A stretch of DNA of 64,000 nt from Streptococcus phocae. Lineage in GTDB: Bacteria > Bacillota > Bacilli > Lactobacillales > Streptococcaceae. The stretch lies in NCBI RefSeq assembly GCF_001302265.1, contig NZ_LHQM01000013.1:1-64000 (forward strand). Direction: 5' to 3'. A model generated the notes under the pieces. It saw only the letters and a program-made list of their open reading frames with translations, did not search any database and was not told the DNA's origin. The position numbers and the translations under genes were made by a program. How positions within the stretch are numbered: the stretch's first letter is position 1; each line of letters opens with the position of its first letter. This document shows positions 17,505-26,871 of the stretch, piece by piece.

Positions 17505-17985
17505 AATTGGACTTTATACGGGCTCTTTTGACCCGGTCACCAATGGGCACTTAGATATCATCACGCGAGCAAGCAAGCTTTTTGACCATGTCTATGTTGG
17601 TATTTTTTACAACCCTCATAAGAAAGGTTTTTTTGATTTAAATATGCGGACTCGTATCTTGACCGAAGCTGTCCAAGACTTAGAAAACATCACAGTGGTG
17701 ACAGCAGAAAATCGTTTGGCAGCAGAACTAGCCAAGGAATTACAAGTGACTCACATGGTGAGGGGACTGCGCAATCCGACTGATTTTGAGTACGAGTCAA
17801 ATTTGGAATATTTCAACCATCGTCTGGAACCATCGATTGAAACGGTTTATTTTATCGCCAATCACGAGTTGCAACCCATTAGTTCTAGTCGCATCAAGGA
17901 GTTGCTTCATTTCAATGCCTCAATTGAAGGATTAGTCCCTCAGTCTGTTATTAATCAAGTGGAGAGAATGCATGAAAATCACTAA
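17494..17985 (+). CDS. coaD: Phosphopantetheine adenylyltransferase
   Basis: CoaD transfers AMP from ATP to 4'-phosphopantetheine, the penultimate step of coenzyme A synthesis. The 163-residue length is typical. Motifs are YTGSFDPVTNGHLDII (nucleotidyltransferase T/HxGH), GIFYNPHKKG, MVRGLRNPTDFEYE and the C-terminal ISSSRIKEL. It overlaps rsmD upstream and sepM downstream, so the three are translationally coupled. Confidence 0.97.
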   Translation: MSTKIGLYTGSFDPVTNGHLDIITRASKLFDHVYVGIFYNPHKKGFFDLNMRTRILTEAVQDLENITVVTAENRLAAELAKELQVTHMVRGLRNPTDFEYESNLEYFNHRLEPSIETVYFIANHELQPISSSRIKELLHFNASIEGLVPQSVINQVERMHENH

Positions 17986-19018
17986 AATATTGTATCGTAT
18001 TAAATGGTGGCTAGCTGGATTAGTTGCCTTACTAGGAGTGCTAGTAGTCTTTTTATTTCCCCTCCCTTATTACATCGAGATGCCTGGCGGAGCCTATGAT
18101 ATTCGACCAGTTGTGACAGTTAATGGCAAAGAAGACAAGGCAAAAGGCTCTTATCAATTTGTTGCCGTTAGTCTCATCAGAGCGACCCCAGCTCATATCA
18201 TCTACGCATGGCTGACGCCTTTTACAGAAATCAAATCCGCTGAAGACACCACAGGCGGTTATAGCGACGCTGATTACATGCGCATTAACCAATTTTACAT
18301 GGAAACGTCACAAAACGAAGCAGTCTTTCAATCCCTCACTTTAGCTCATAAGCCTGTTAACCTTGATTATAAAGGGGTCTACGTTTTAGATATCAGCAAA
18401 GACTCTACCTTTAAAGACTCCCTCCACTTGGCAGATACGGTCACAGGGGTCAATGGAAAAGAGTTCAAGAGTTCAGCAGATCTGATTGCTTATGTTGCAG
18501 GCTTGAAGGTAGGTGATAAAGTCACGGTGCAATTCACCTCAGCAGGTCAGTCCAAATCTGATACTGGAAAAATCATCAAGCTAAAAAATGGGAAAAACGG
18601 TATTGGCATTAGCCTGATTGACCACACCCAAGTTAGCTCAGAAGATAAAATTGAATTTAAGTTAGAAGGCGTCGGAGGACCAAGTGCTGGTTTGATGTTT
18701 ACCCTGAATATTTATGACCAAATCAATCAGGAAGATTTGCGCAAAGGACGAGTGATTGCAGGAACAGGAACCATTGATAAAGATGGCAAAGTTGGAGATA
18801 TTGGAGGAGCTGGGCTCAAGGTCGTTGCTGCTGCAAAGGCTGGAGCAGATATTTTCTTTGTTCCCAACAATCCTGTGGACAAAGACATCAAAAAAATTAA
18901 TCCTAAAGCCATTAGCAACTACGAAGAAGCTAAAAGAGCAGCCAAAAAGTTACAAACCACGATGAAAATCATTCCCGTCAAAACGGTTCAAGAAGCCGTG
19001 GCTTACCTTAAACAATAA
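17972..19018 (+). CDS. sepM: SepM-like membrane-anchored PDZ/Lon-type serine protease
   Basis: This 348-residue protein has one N-terminal transmembrane helix (residues 13-32), a PDZ-like region around residues 115-200 and an S16 Lon-type protease domain. The catalytic dyad is visible as Ser238 in GVGGPSAGLMF and Lys283 in GGAGLKVVAAAKAG. In S. mutans the homologue SepM trims the competence-stimulating peptide outside the cell, and YlbL is the Bacillus relative. What it cleaves here is unknown. It overlaps coaD by 14 bases and is followed by a terminator. Confidence 0.88.
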   Translation: MKITKILYRIKWWLAGLVALLGVLVVFLFPLPYYIEMPGGAYDIRPVVTVNGKEDKAKGSYQFVAVSLIRATPAHIIYAWLTPFTEIKSAEDTTGGYSDADYMRINQFYMETSQNEAVFQSLTLAHKPVNLDYKGVYVLDISKDSTFKDSLHLADTVTGVNGKEFKSSADLIAYVAGLKVGDKVTVQFTSAGQSKSDTGKIIKLKNGKNGIGISLIDHTQVSSEDKIEFKLEGVGGPSAGLMFTLNIYDQINQEDLRKGRVIAGTGTIDKDGKVGDIGGAGLKVVAAAKAGADIFFVPNNPVDKDIKKINPKAISNYEEAKRAAKKLQTTMKIIPVKTVQEAVAYLKQ

Positions 19019-19021
19019 ACA

Positions 19022-19053
19022 GAAGGTTCATTGCTTAGCAATGGGCTTTTTTG
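19022..19053 (+). terminator. Rho-independent terminator of rsmD-coaD-sepM
   Basis: CATTGC and GCAATG around a TTA loop, extended by AAG/CTT pairs, lead into six or more T residues just before the rbs promoter. Confidence 0.8.
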
Positions 19054-19065
19054 TTTGGGAAGTCG

Positions 19066-19112
19066 TTGACAAGCAAAAAGAAAACGGTTACAATATCTTT
19101 ATGAGAACGTTC
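19066..19112 (+). promoter_or_regulatory. rbs operon promoter with LacI-type operators
   Basis: TTGACA (19066-19071), a 17-bp spacer and TACAAT (19089-19094) form a strong promoter. AACGGTTA (19083-19090) overlaps the end of the spacer and the -10 box, and GAACGTTC (19105-19112) lies at the start of the transcript. Both have the central CG of LacI/RbsR-type operators, so the first gene, rbsR, probably represses its own operon. Confidence 0.65.
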
Positions 19113-19142
19113 CCATAGTTGATCGAAAGAGGAGGAGGGGTA

Positions 19143-20126
19143 TTGGCAACAATCAAACAAGTCGCTCAAGAAGCTGGACTGTCAAAGTCAACGGTCTCGC
19201 GATACATTTCAAAAAAAGGGTATGTGTCAGAGGAGGCTAGTCAAAAAATTCAAGCAGCAATTGACAAACTGCACTATAGCCCAAATGTGTTGGCCCAGTC
19301 GTTGAAAACGAAGAAAAATCAACTGGTTGGCTTATTACTACCTGATATTTCCAACCCTTTTTTCCCGCGTCTAGCTAGGGGTGCCGAGGAATACCTCAAA
19401 AAAAAGGGATACCGTGTCATGCTAGGAAACATTTCAGACAGTGACGCTTTAGAAGAAGAGTATGTTCACGTCCTTTTGCAAAGCAACGCATCAGGGATTA
19501 TTACCACTCATGATTTTACAAGGCGTTATCCTGATTTACCGATCCCGGTGGTTGTGGTTGACCGGGTTGACCAAGAAACACGATACGGTGTTTTTTCAGA
19601 TAATAAGGCTGGGGGGCGTTTGGCAGCTGAAAAAATTTGGCAGGCTGGGACAAAAGAGGTTCTCCTCATCAAGGGCCCTCTGGATAATGCAGAAAACATA
19701 AGCCAGCGTTTTCAAGCTAGTTTAGATTATTTGACAAGAAAAGACGTTTTGATTCGTGTCTGTGATAGTCACAGCTTTGATTTTGAGCATATTCAGCTAG
19801 AAGCCAGTTCCTACCTCACGCAATACCCAGCTGTTGATAGCATTATTGCACCATCTGATAGCCATGCCATTGCTTATATCCATGAATTGCACGCAAGGCA
19901 AAAAGCTATTCCAGAGGATGTTCAGATTATCGGCTATGATGATATTTTGATGAGTCGATTTATTTACCCATCTCTATCAACCATTCATCAATCATCTTAT
20001 CTCATGGGGTATTATGCTGCTGAAATGGTTTATAACATTGCCAACCATTTGCCTATACCGACTCATCGGATGAGGCTACCTGTTCATTATGTTGAACGCG
20101 AGACATTAAGGAGGAAAAATGACTAA
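19143..20126 (+). CDS. rbsR: Ribose operon repressor (LacI family)
   Basis: RbsR should repress the rbs genes until ribose or a phosphorylated derivative is present. I use the TTG at 19143, since it sits just after the GGAGGAGGGG ribosome binding site (19131-19140) and gives the normal LacI N-terminus ATIKQVAQEAGLSKSTVSRY. An upstream TTG at 19119 would place the ribosome binding site inside the coding sequence. The 327-residue product has the helix-turn-helix, the hinge helix and a periplasmic-binding-protein-like ligand domain. It overlaps rbsK by 8 bases. Confidence 0.92.
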   Translation: MATIKQVAQEAGLSKSTVSRYISKKGYVSEEASQKIQAAIDKLHYSPNVLAQSLKTKKNQLVGLLLPDISNPFFPRLARGAEEYLKKKGYRVMLGNISDSDALEEEYVHVLLQSNASGIITTHDFTRRYPDLPIPVVVVDRVDQETRYGVFSDNKAGGRLAAEKIWQAGTKEVLLIKGPLDNAENISQRFQASLDYLTRKDVLIRVCDSHSFDFEHIQLEASSYLTQYPAVDSIIAPSDSHAIAYIHELHARQKAIPEDVQIIGYDDILMSRFIYPSLSTIHQSSYLMGYYAAEMVYNIANHLPIPTHRMRLPVHYVERETLRRKND

Positions 20127-21030
20127 TATTGTTGTTATCGGCAGTATCTCCATGGACTTAATCATGGAAACCACTCGTATCCCTAAACAGGGAGAAACCG
20201 TTTTTGGCGACAGCTTTTCCATGTTGCCTGGAGGCAAGGGAGCCAATCAAGCTGTTGCTGTTGGTCGTCTTAGTTCAGATAATGATAGCATTAGCATGTT
20301 AGGCGCTGTCGGACAAGATGCTTTTGGACCTATATTATTGAAAAATTTACAAGAAAAAAATCTTTGTATTGACCTTGTGGGAACGGTACCAGGGTCATCT
20401 GGCATGGCTCAGATCACCCTATACCAGCAGGACAATCGGATTATCTACTGTCCTGGAGCAAATGGCAAGGTCGATACTAAATTGTGGTCTAAAGAATGGG
20501 ACGTCATTGGAGCGGCTGATCTGGTGATTCTGCAAAACGAAATCCCTCACGAAAGCAACAAACACATTGCACAGTGGTGTCATGATAGAGCTATCCCAGT
20601 GCTGTACAACCCTGCTCCAGCTCGAAAAACTGATATTGAACTGTTGGAATGGGTCACCTATATCACCCCGAATCAGCATGAGGTTCAGGAACTTTTCCCA
20701 GAATATTCTTTAGAGGAAGCATTACAACGTTACCCCAACCAATTAATTGTGACCTTAGGCAAGCAAGGATCAACCTATTGCGATGGGGATGCTATTCGAC
20801 AGATACCAGCGATTAAAACCGAGGCATTGGACACGACCGGCGCTGGGGACACCTTTAATGGTGCTTTGGGATATGCTATTTCAAAAGGGCTTTCCTTAGA
20901 TTCAGCTCTAGGTTTCGCGACCTTGGCAGCCCATTTATCGGTTCAAAAATTTGGCGCGCAAAATGGCATGCCGCATTTATCAGACATGAAGGAGCATGAG
21001 GCTTATGAAAAAGCATGGGATTTTGAATAG
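20119..21030 (+). CDS. rbsK: Ribokinase
   Basis: RbsK phosphorylates ribose at O5 so that it can enter the pentose phosphate pathway. The 303-residue pfkB-family protein has the N-terminal GG motif region (LPGGKGANQAVAVGRL) and the C-terminal anion-hole/catalytic base motif DTTGAGDTFNGALG. It overlaps rbsR upstream and the start of rbsD downstream, within the order R-K-D-A-C-B. Confidence 0.96.
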   Translation: MTNIVVIGSISMDLIMETTRIPKQGETVFGDSFSMLPGGKGANQAVAVGRLSSDNDSISMLGAVGQDAFGPILLKNLQEKNLCIDLVGTVPGSSGMAQITLYQQDNRIIYCPGANGKVDTKLWSKEWDVIGAADLVILQNEIPHESNKHIAQWCHDRAIPVLYNPAPARKTDIELLEWVTYITPNQHEVQELFPEYSLEEALQRYPNQLIVTLGKQGSTYCDGDAIRQIPAIKTEALDTTGAGDTFNGALGYAISKGLSLDSALGFATLAAHLSVQKFGAQNGMPHLSDMKEHEAYEKAWDFE

Positions 21031-21403
21031 TCATTTGGCAAAAGTGGCAGCTGATCTTGGGCATACCGATTGGGTTTGCATTGGTGACTTGGGACTGCCT
21101 GTACCAGACGGGGTTCCAAAAGTTGATTTAGCGGTGGTGCCTGGCAGTCCGAGCTTTCAGGAAGTTCTAGACATGTATTGTGACAATATTGTCGTTGAAA
21201 AGGTGATTTTAGCTGAAGAAATCAAAACCATTAATCCCAAGCAACTGCAACAGTTACTAGAGAGACTTTCTGAGGAGGTTCAGGTAGAATATGTCAGTCA
21301 CGCAGAGCTAAAAGCCCTGACCAAAAATGCCAAAGCAGTCGTAAGGACTGGGGAAAATACGCCCTATTCAAATGTCATCTTACAGTCAGGAGTCACCATT
21401 TAG
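21005..21403 (+). CDS. rbsD: D-ribose pyranase
   Basis: RbsD interconverts beta-pyranose and beta-furanose ribose, supplying the form that ribokinase uses. The 132-residue length is normal. I start at 21005 (MKKHGILNSHLAKVAADLGH), the canonical N-terminus with its catalytic His in GILNSHL and AAGGAG upstream; an in-frame ATG nine bases earlier is less likely. Conserved GDLGLPVP and the C-terminal TGENTPYSNVIL are present. Confidence 0.95.
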   Translation: MKKHGILNSHLAKVAADLGHTDWVCIGDLGLPVPDGVPKVDLAVVPGSPSFQEVLDMYCDNIVVEKVILAEEIKTINPKQLQQLLERLSEEVQVEYVSHAELKALTKNAKAVVRTGENTPYSNVILQSGVTI

Positions 21404-21416
21404 AAAGGATTGCATC

Positions 21417-22895
21417 ATGAAAATCAGCATGACAAATATTTCCAAATCCTTTGGGGACAATAGGGTATTAGAAAAAATTGATTTGGTCTTGCAATCAGGG
21501 GAAGTTCATGCGCTCATGGGGGAAAACGGTGCTGGAAAATCAACCTTAATGAACATTTTGACAGGTTTATTTCCTGCCAATTCAGGCGATATCCTAATTG
21601 ATGGAAAAAAGATGCAATTTTCCAATCCTCGCGAGGCTGAGCATTACGGCATTAGCTTTATTCACCAAGAGTTAAACACCTGGCCTGAAATGACCGTTTT
21701 AGAAAACCTGTTTTTAGGACGTGAGCTTAAGACAGCCTTTGGCTTTTTAGATGAAAAAGCCATGAGGTTAAAGGCACAGCAGACTTTTGAACAATTAGGT
21801 GTCAATCTACCACTTGATAAAGAAATCGGACGGTTGTCAGTAGGGCAGCAGCAAATGATTGAAATTGCCAAGAGCTTGCTGTCTCAAGTTTCTCTATTAA
21901 TCATGGATGAACCAACAGCAGCTTTGACAGAGCGTGAGACGGAGCTATTGTTTGGAGTCATTCGACGGTTAAAAGAAAAAGGAGTAGGTATTGTCTATAT
22001 CTCACATCGCATGGAAGAAATCTTTAAGATTACAGACCTTATCACGGTGATGCGAGACGGTGTCATCGTTGACACCAAGCCAACCAGTGAAACACACCCA
22101 GACGAGCTGGTGAAAAAAATGGTTGGACGTGACATCAACGATTATTATCCTCAAAAAACAGCTTCTATTGGACCAGTGGTTTTTGAAGTTCATCAGCTAT
22201 CTGGCGATGGCTTTAGGGACGTTTCCTTTCAGGTTAAAAAAGGAGAAATACTGGGCTTCTCAGGGTTGATGGGTGCAGGTCGCACGGAGGTTATGCGAGC
22301 CATTTTTGGCATGAGTCAGAAAAAATCTGGTCAGGTTAAGCTAGACGGAAAGCCATTAGAAATTACAAATCCAATGCAAGCCATTAAACAAGGCGTTGCC
22401 TTTTTGACAGAAAACCGCAAAGAAGAGGGCCTTGTTTTAGATTTTAGCATCAAAGATAATATGATTTTGCCCAATATCAAAGAGTTTAGTCCTCATGGGT
22501 TCTTTGATGACGCCACAAGTACTAGCTTTGTTAACCAATTGATCACGCGCTTGCAAATTAAATCAGGAACTCCTGATTTGCCTGTTGGTCACCTCTCAGG
22601 AGGTAATCAACAAAAAGTGGTCTTAGCCAAGTGGATAGGAATAGGGCCTAAGGTTCTGATTTTAGATGAACCGACCAGAGGTGTTGACGTTGGGGCTAAA
22701 AGGGAAATCTACCAACTGATTAATGAATTAGCTGAAAGAGGCATACCAATTATTCTAGTATCCTCTGATTTACCTGAGGTGTTGGGAGTGAGTGACCGAA
22801 TCATCGTGATGCATGAAGGAACAGTTGCTGGAGAACTAGACCGTCAAGAAGCTAGTCAAGAAAAGGTTATGCAATTAGCCACAGGAGGAAACTAA
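21417..22895 (+). CDS. rbsA: Ribose ABC transporter ATP-binding protein
   Basis: RbsA powers ribose import. The 492-residue protein has two fused nucleotide-binding domains, each with its motifs. The first has GENGAGKST, LSVGQQQMIEIA and LLIMDEPTAALT; the second has a degenerate P-loop (GLMGAGRTE), SGGNQQKVVLAKW and LILDEPTRGVD, as usual for this subfamily. Start 21417 follows GAAAGG and gives the standard MKISMTNISKSFG. An upstream in-frame ATG at 21372 would overlap the end of rbsD. Confidence 0.96.
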   Translation: MKISMTNISKSFGDNRVLEKIDLVLQSGEVHALMGENGAGKSTLMNILTGLFPANSGDILIDGKKMQFSNPREAEHYGISFIHQELNTWPEMTVLENLFLGRELKTAFGFLDEKAMRLKAQQTFEQLGVNLPLDKEIGRLSVGQQQMIEIAKSLLSQVSLLIMDEPTAALTERETELLFGVIRRLKEKGVGIVYISHRMEEIFKITDLITVMRDGVIVDTKPTSETHPDELVKKMVGRDINDYYPQKTASIGPVVFEVHQLSGDGFRDVSFQVKKGEILGFSGLMGAGRTEVMRAIFGMSQKKSGQVKLDGKPLEITNPMQAIKQGVAFLTENRKEEGLVLDFSIKDNMILPNIKEFSPHGFFDDATSTSFVNQLITRLQIKSGTPDLPVGHLSGGNQQKVVLAKWIGIGPKVLILDEPTRGVDVGAKREIYQLINELAERGIPIILVSSDLPEVLGVSDRIIVMHEGTVAGELDRQEASQEKVMQLATGGN

Positions 22896-22896
22896 A

Positions 22897-23838
22897 GTGA
22901 AACAAGTGATGAAATATCTGTCAGAGTTGACCACTTTGATGGCACTTATTGGATTGATGGTTGTTATCACGGTAATGAATCCAAACTTTTTAACCACTAA
23001 TAATTTATTAAATTTATTGTTACAAGTCACGGCAAATGGCTTCATTGCATTTGGGATGACCTTTGTTATCTTGACAGGAGGGATAGATTTATCTGTAGGG
23101 TCTATGCTCGCCTTGTCTAGTGCTCTATCTGCAGGTCTTATCGCATCTGGAGTACCTGTCCCTATAGCGATAGTATTAGCTGTCGGGCTAGGTGCCCTAT
23201 TAGGCATGCTTAATGGACTCTTAATCGCCTATGGAAGGCTAGCGCCTTTTATTGTTACCTTAGCCACCATGACCATTTTCCGAGGGGCTACCTTGGTGTA
23301 TACCAATGGAAACCCAGTGACCAAAGGGCTAACAGATTCCTTTTTGTTCCAATTTTTAGGTCAAGGTTACGTGGTAGGGATTCCATTTCCAGTTATTTTG
23401 ATGGCTATTGTCTTTGTCTTGCTTTACGTATTGCTTCATAAAACAGCTTTTGGGAAGTCTGTTTATGCTTTAGGAGGCAATGAAAAGGCAGCATATATTT
23501 CAGGAGTCAACCTAAACAAGGTCAAGGTGATGATTTATACTATTTCAGGGATGATGGCTGCCATTTCTGGCCTCATTGTCACATCACGTTTGAGCTCAGC
23601 TCAGCCTACAGCAGGGACGACCTATGAAATGGATGCCATCGCAGCGGTTGTTTTAGGAGGAACTTCACTTGCTGGAGGAAAAGGACGCATCTTAGGAACC
23701 TTGATTGGTGCTTTGATTATTGGTGTGCTAAACAATGGTTTAAATATCATTGGCGTGTCTGCTTTTTGGCAACAAGTGGTTAAAGGAGTCGTGATATTAA
23801 TTGCGGTGTTACTAGATCGCTTTAAAGCCGTTAATTAA
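22897..23838 (+). CDS. rbsC: Ribose ABC transporter permease
   Basis: RbsC forms the membrane channel of the importer. The 313-residue, very hydrophobic protein has about eight to ten helices and the family signature around LTGGIDLSVGSMLALSS, plus the coupling-helix region AAYISGVNLNKVKVMIY. The start codon is GTG at 22897, eight bases after AGGAGG and one base after the rbsA stop. Confidence 0.95.
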   Translation: MKQVMKYLSELTTLMALIGLMVVITVMNPNFLTTNNLLNLLLQVTANGFIAFGMTFVILTGGIDLSVGSMLALSSALSAGLIASGVPVPIAIVLAVGLGALLGMLNGLLIAYGRLAPFIVTLATMTIFRGATLVYTNGNPVTKGLTDSFLFQFLGQGYVVGIPFPVILMAIVFVLLYVLLHKTAFGKSVYALGGNEKAAYISGVNLNKVKVMIYTISGMMAAISGLIVTSRLSSAQPTAGTTYEMDAIAAVVLGGTSLAGGKGRILGTLIGALIIGVLNNGLNIIGVSAFWQQVVKGVVILIAVLLDRFKAVN

Positions 23839-23895
23839 CGAGTTGTCTCAAAGCCTTAAAAAAGTTATTCATCAACTAAACCAAAGGAGAAAAAC

Positions 23896-24861
23896 ATGAA
23901 ACTTAGAAAAAGAATTGGTCTAATGGCTGCGCTATTATCAGTCGTTTTAGTTTTAGGGGCTTGTGGAAAAACAGGTCTAGGAAATGCGTCTCAGGAGTCA
24001 AAAACCGTACAGAAAAAAGCTGCCCGTGATTTGAAGCTAGGAGTTTCCATTTCAACCACCAACAACCCTTATTTTGTTGCGATGAAAGATGGCCTAAGCC
24101 ATTATGCCGAGAAAGAAAAAGTGACCATCAAGATTACTGATGCCCAAGATGATGCTGCGCGCCAAGCTAATGACGTGCAAACCTTTGTCAGTCAAAATGT
24201 TGACGCTATTTTGATTAATCCTGTTGACTCTGATGCCATTGTTCCTGTCATTAAAGCTGCTAACACAGCAAATATTCCAGTTATCCTTATGGACCGAGGC
24301 AGTAATGGTGGCGAGGTATTGACAACCGTAGCCTCAGATAATGTGGAAGCTGGCGCAATGGCTGCTGATTACATTGTCAAAGAACTCGGAGAAAAAGCTA
24401 AAGCATTTGAATTATCAGGTGTTCCAGGGGCGTCAGCCACTGTTGACCGTGGAAAAGGCTTTAACAAAGTAGCCAAAGAAAAACTAGACATCCTATCTAG
24501 TCAGTCTGCTAATTTTGACCGTGCCAAAGCACTAAATACCGCACAAAACATGATTCAAGGGCACAAAGATGTTCAAGTAATCTTTGCCCAAAATGATGAA
24601 ATGGCTCTAGGAGCAGCACAAGCGGTCAAAGCTGCTGGTCTTGAAAACATTATGATCATCGGTATTGATGGCGAACCAGATGCTCACCAAGCGATTGAAA
24701 AAGGAGAGTTATCAGCAACGATTGCTCAACAACCAGCAAAAATGGGAGAAATTGCCATCCAAGCAGCAATTGATTTCTACCAAGGAAAAACAGTTAAGAA
24801 AAAAACCATCTCACCTATTTTTCTTGTCACTAAAGAGAACGTCAAGAAATATCAGTGGTAA
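23896..24861 (+). CDS. rbsB: Ribose-binding lipoprotein
   Basis: RbsB captures extracellular ribose and hands it to RbsAC. The 321-residue protein has a lipoprotein signal peptide (LVLGACGKTG, lipidated Cys near residue 23). A type I periplasmic-binding fold follows (VSISTTNNPYFVAMKDGL, INPVDSDAIVPVIKAA, DRGSNGG, FAQNDEMALGAAQAV, GIDGEPDA). It is the last gene of the operon, followed by a strong terminator. Confidence 0.95.
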   Translation: MKLRKRIGLMAALLSVVLVLGACGKTGLGNASQESKTVQKKAARDLKLGVSISTTNNPYFVAMKDGLSHYAEKEKVTIKITDAQDDAARQANDVQTFVSQNVDAILINPVDSDAIVPVIKAANTANIPVILMDRGSNGGEVLTTVASDNVEAGAMAADYIVKELGEKAKAFELSGVPGASATVDRGKGFNKVAKEKLDILSSQSANFDRAKALNTAQNMIQGHKDVQVIFAQNDEMALGAAQAVKAAGLENIMIIGIDGEPDAHQAIEKGELSATIAQQPAKMGEIAIQAAIDFYQGKTVKKKTISPIFLVTKENVKKYQW

Positions 24862-24878
24862 GTGTTCATAAAAAATCA

Positions 24879-24908
24879 AAAAGAAGAACCGGTGAGGTTC
24901 TTCTTTTT
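24879..24908 (+). terminator. Rho-independent terminator of the rbs operon
   Basis: AAAAGAAGAACC pairs perfectly with GGTTCTTCTTTT across a GGTGA loop and continues in T residues. Confidence 0.88.
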
Positions 24909-24927
24909 ATCACTTCAATCAATTGAG

Positions 24928-25130
24928 TGTCCGTACGGACAGCGCATCTGATTACAAAAATCAAAAAATAGTGTATAATAAAGCAGTTATGGTCAACGTA
25001 ATGTCTGACCGAATCCCTATTTTTAAAGGTGATAATCGGACGCATCACATGGATATATGCCATTATGTGTTACCTAATCAAAAACACTAATCTCTCAATG
25101 AATAATAACGATTCTTAAGAAAGGAGTCGC
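24928..25130 (+). promoter_or_regulatory. Promoter and structured leader before the yutD-like gene
   Basis: TGTCCGTACGGACA at 24928-24941 is a perfect 14-bp palindrome. TTACAA (24952-24957) and TATAAT (24974-24979) form a promoter 16 bp apart, giving a leader of about 145 bases. In the leader GGTCA/TGACC (24991-25010) can pair, and GTGAT/ATCAC (25029-25048) overlaps a competing CACATGG/CCATTATGTG hairpin (25046-25070). I do not recognise a riboswitch class. Confidence 0.4.
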
Positions 25131-25760
25131 ATGAAAAAAGAAATTTCACCAGAAATGTATAACTACAATAAGTTTCCTGGGCCAGAATTTGTCCATTTCG
25201 ACAATCACGTTAAGGCGGCAGATATAGACTTGTTGCTATTAGAAAATGAAAAAAATGCCTTTAACACCACAAGTTTTTCGCAGCGCTTTACAGATATTTT
25301 ACTAAAATATGATTATATTGTAGGCGACTGGGGCAATGAACAATTGCGCTTAAAAGGCTTTTACAAAGACAAAAATGATGTCAAAAAAACAAGTCGTATT
25401 TCACGCTTAGAAGATTACATCAAAGAATTTTGCAATTTTGGTTGTGCTTACTTTGTTTTGGAAAATCCGACGCCAAAAGAAATAGTATATGAAGAAGAGC
25501 GTCCACCAAGACGTCGCAGAAGCTCCAAGGCTAACCGCAGAAAGCCTCAGCAAGGGCAAGGTAAAGATAGCAAAGGACCTGTTGTCAACGTCAAGTCAAA
25601 AAAAGTAACCAAAGAAAGCATGCTTGAAAAGCAGACCTTTGTTAGCAAAAAACGAAAAGAGTCTTCAAAACCAGCTGCTAAACCAAAGCGTAGTCAACCT
25701 ACCCAACAGCCAGCTAAAGGCAAGTCTGACCATTTTATTATCAGAAAGAAGGACAATTGA
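25131..25760 (+). CDS. yutD: YutD-family protein
   Basis: This 209-residue cytoplasmic protein has a conserved N-terminal YutD domain of about 115 residues (KEISPEMYNYNKFPGPEFVH, FSQRFTDILLKYDYIVGDWG, LEDYIKEFCNFGCAYFVLEN). A long, very basic, low-complexity tail follows (PPRRRRSSKANRRKPQQ, repeated Lys/Pro stretches). The YutD domain is widespread in Firmicutes without an established biochemical role; the basic tail suggests RNA or ribosome contact. It lies 3 bases before rlmN, and this gene pair recurs in streptococci, which also hints at RNA-related function. Confidence 0.85.
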   Translation: MKKEISPEMYNYNKFPGPEFVHFDNHVKAADIDLLLLENEKNAFNTTSFSQRFTDILLKYDYIVGDWGNEQLRLKGFYKDKNDVKKTSRISRLEDYIKEFCNFGCAYFVLENPTPKEIVYEEERPPRRRRSSKANRRKPQQGQGKDSKGPVVNVKSKKVTKESMLEKQTFVSKKRKESSKPAAKPKRSQPTQQPAKGKSDHFIIRKKDN

Positions 25761-25763
25761 TTC

Positions 25764-26864
25764 ATGAAACCATCAATCTACGGCTTAACACGTGACGAGT
25801 TAATCGCTTGGGCACTTGAGCGTGGCCAAAAAAAATTCAGAGTAACTCAAATCTGGGACTGGCTCTATAAAAAGCGAGTGCAATCATTTGAGGACATGAC
25901 CAATATCTCAAAAGACTTCATTGCTTTATTATCCGATGCCTTTTGCATCAATCCATTGAAGCAAAAAATTGTTCAAGAGTCAGCAGATGGTACTGTCAAG
26001 TACTTGTTTGAACTGCCAGATGGCATGCTGATTGAGACGGTTTTGATGCGTCAACACTATGGTCACTCTGTTTGTGTGACCACTCAAGTAGGCTGTAACA
26101 TTGGTTGCACTTTTTGTGCCAGTGGTTTGATTAAAAAACAGCGAGATTTGACCAGCGGAGAAATCACTGCGCAAATCATGATGGTGCAAAAATACTTTGA
26201 CGAGCGTGCTCAAGACGAACGTGTCAGCCACGTTGTTGTGATGGGGATTGGAGAGCCGTTTGACAATTACGATAATGTCATGCGTTTCCTTCGCACGATT
26301 AATGATGACAATGGTTTAGCCATAGGAGCTCGTCACATTACCGTGTCTACCTCAGGTCTTGCTCACAAGATTCGTGACTTTGCAAACGAAGGGGTTCAAG
26401 TGAACTTGGCGGTATCCTTGCACGCGCCAAACAATGAGTTGCGCTCAAGTATTATGCGTATCAATCGTTCTTTCCCGTTGGAAAAACTGTTTGCTGCCAT
26501 TGAGTACTATATTGAAACCACTAATCGTCGTGTCACCTTTGAGTACATCATGCTAAATGAAGTGAACGATGGCGTCAAACAAGCTCAGGAACTGGCAGAT
26601 TTGACCAAGAATATTCGCAAGCTATCTTATGTGAATTTAATTCCTTACAACCCTGTTTCAGAGCATGACCAATATAGCAGAAGCCCTAAAGAACGCGTAT
26701 CAGCCTTTTACGATGTGTTGAAGAAAAATGGGGTTAACTGTGTTGTGCGCCAAGAGCATGGAACGGATATTGATGCAGCTTGTGGGCAATTGCGCTCAAA
26801 CACAATGAAAAAAGAGAAACAAGACTCAGCTCAAACAGCTAAAGCTCAAACAGCTAAAGCTTAA
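25764..26864 (+). CDS. rlmN: Dual-specificity rRNA/tRNA adenine-C2 methyltransferase RlmN
   Basis: RlmN is a radical SAM enzyme that methylates C2 of A2503 in 23S rRNA and A37 in some tRNAs. The 366-residue protein has the [4Fe-4S] ligands in the CxxxCxxC motif ([13 protein letters not shown]), the GGEP-like [12 protein letters not shown], and the C-terminal catalytic Cys in [12 protein letters not shown]. The last ten residues are two copies of AQTAK plus A, from a 15-bp direct repeat that could vary in copy number. The next gene starts 8 bases later. Confidence 0.96.
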   Translation: MKPSIYGLTRDELIAWALERGQKKFRVTQIWDWLYKKRVQSFEDMTNISKDFIALLSDAFCINPLKQKIVQESADGTVKYLFELPDGMLIETVLMRQHYGHSVCVTTQVGCNIGCTFCASGLIKKQRDLTSGEITAQIMMVQKYFDERAQDERVSHVVVMGIGEPFDNYDNVMRFLRTINDDNGLAIGARHITVSTSGLAHKIRDFANEGVQVNLAVSLHAPNNELRSSIMRINRSFPLEKLFAAIEYYIETTNRRVTFEYIMLNEVNDGVKQAQELADLTKNIRKLSYVNLIPYNPVSEHDQYSRSPKERVSAFYDVLKKNGVNCVVRQEHGTDIDAACGQLRSNTMKKEKQDSAQTAKAQTAKA

Positions 26865-26871
26865 GCAGCCC

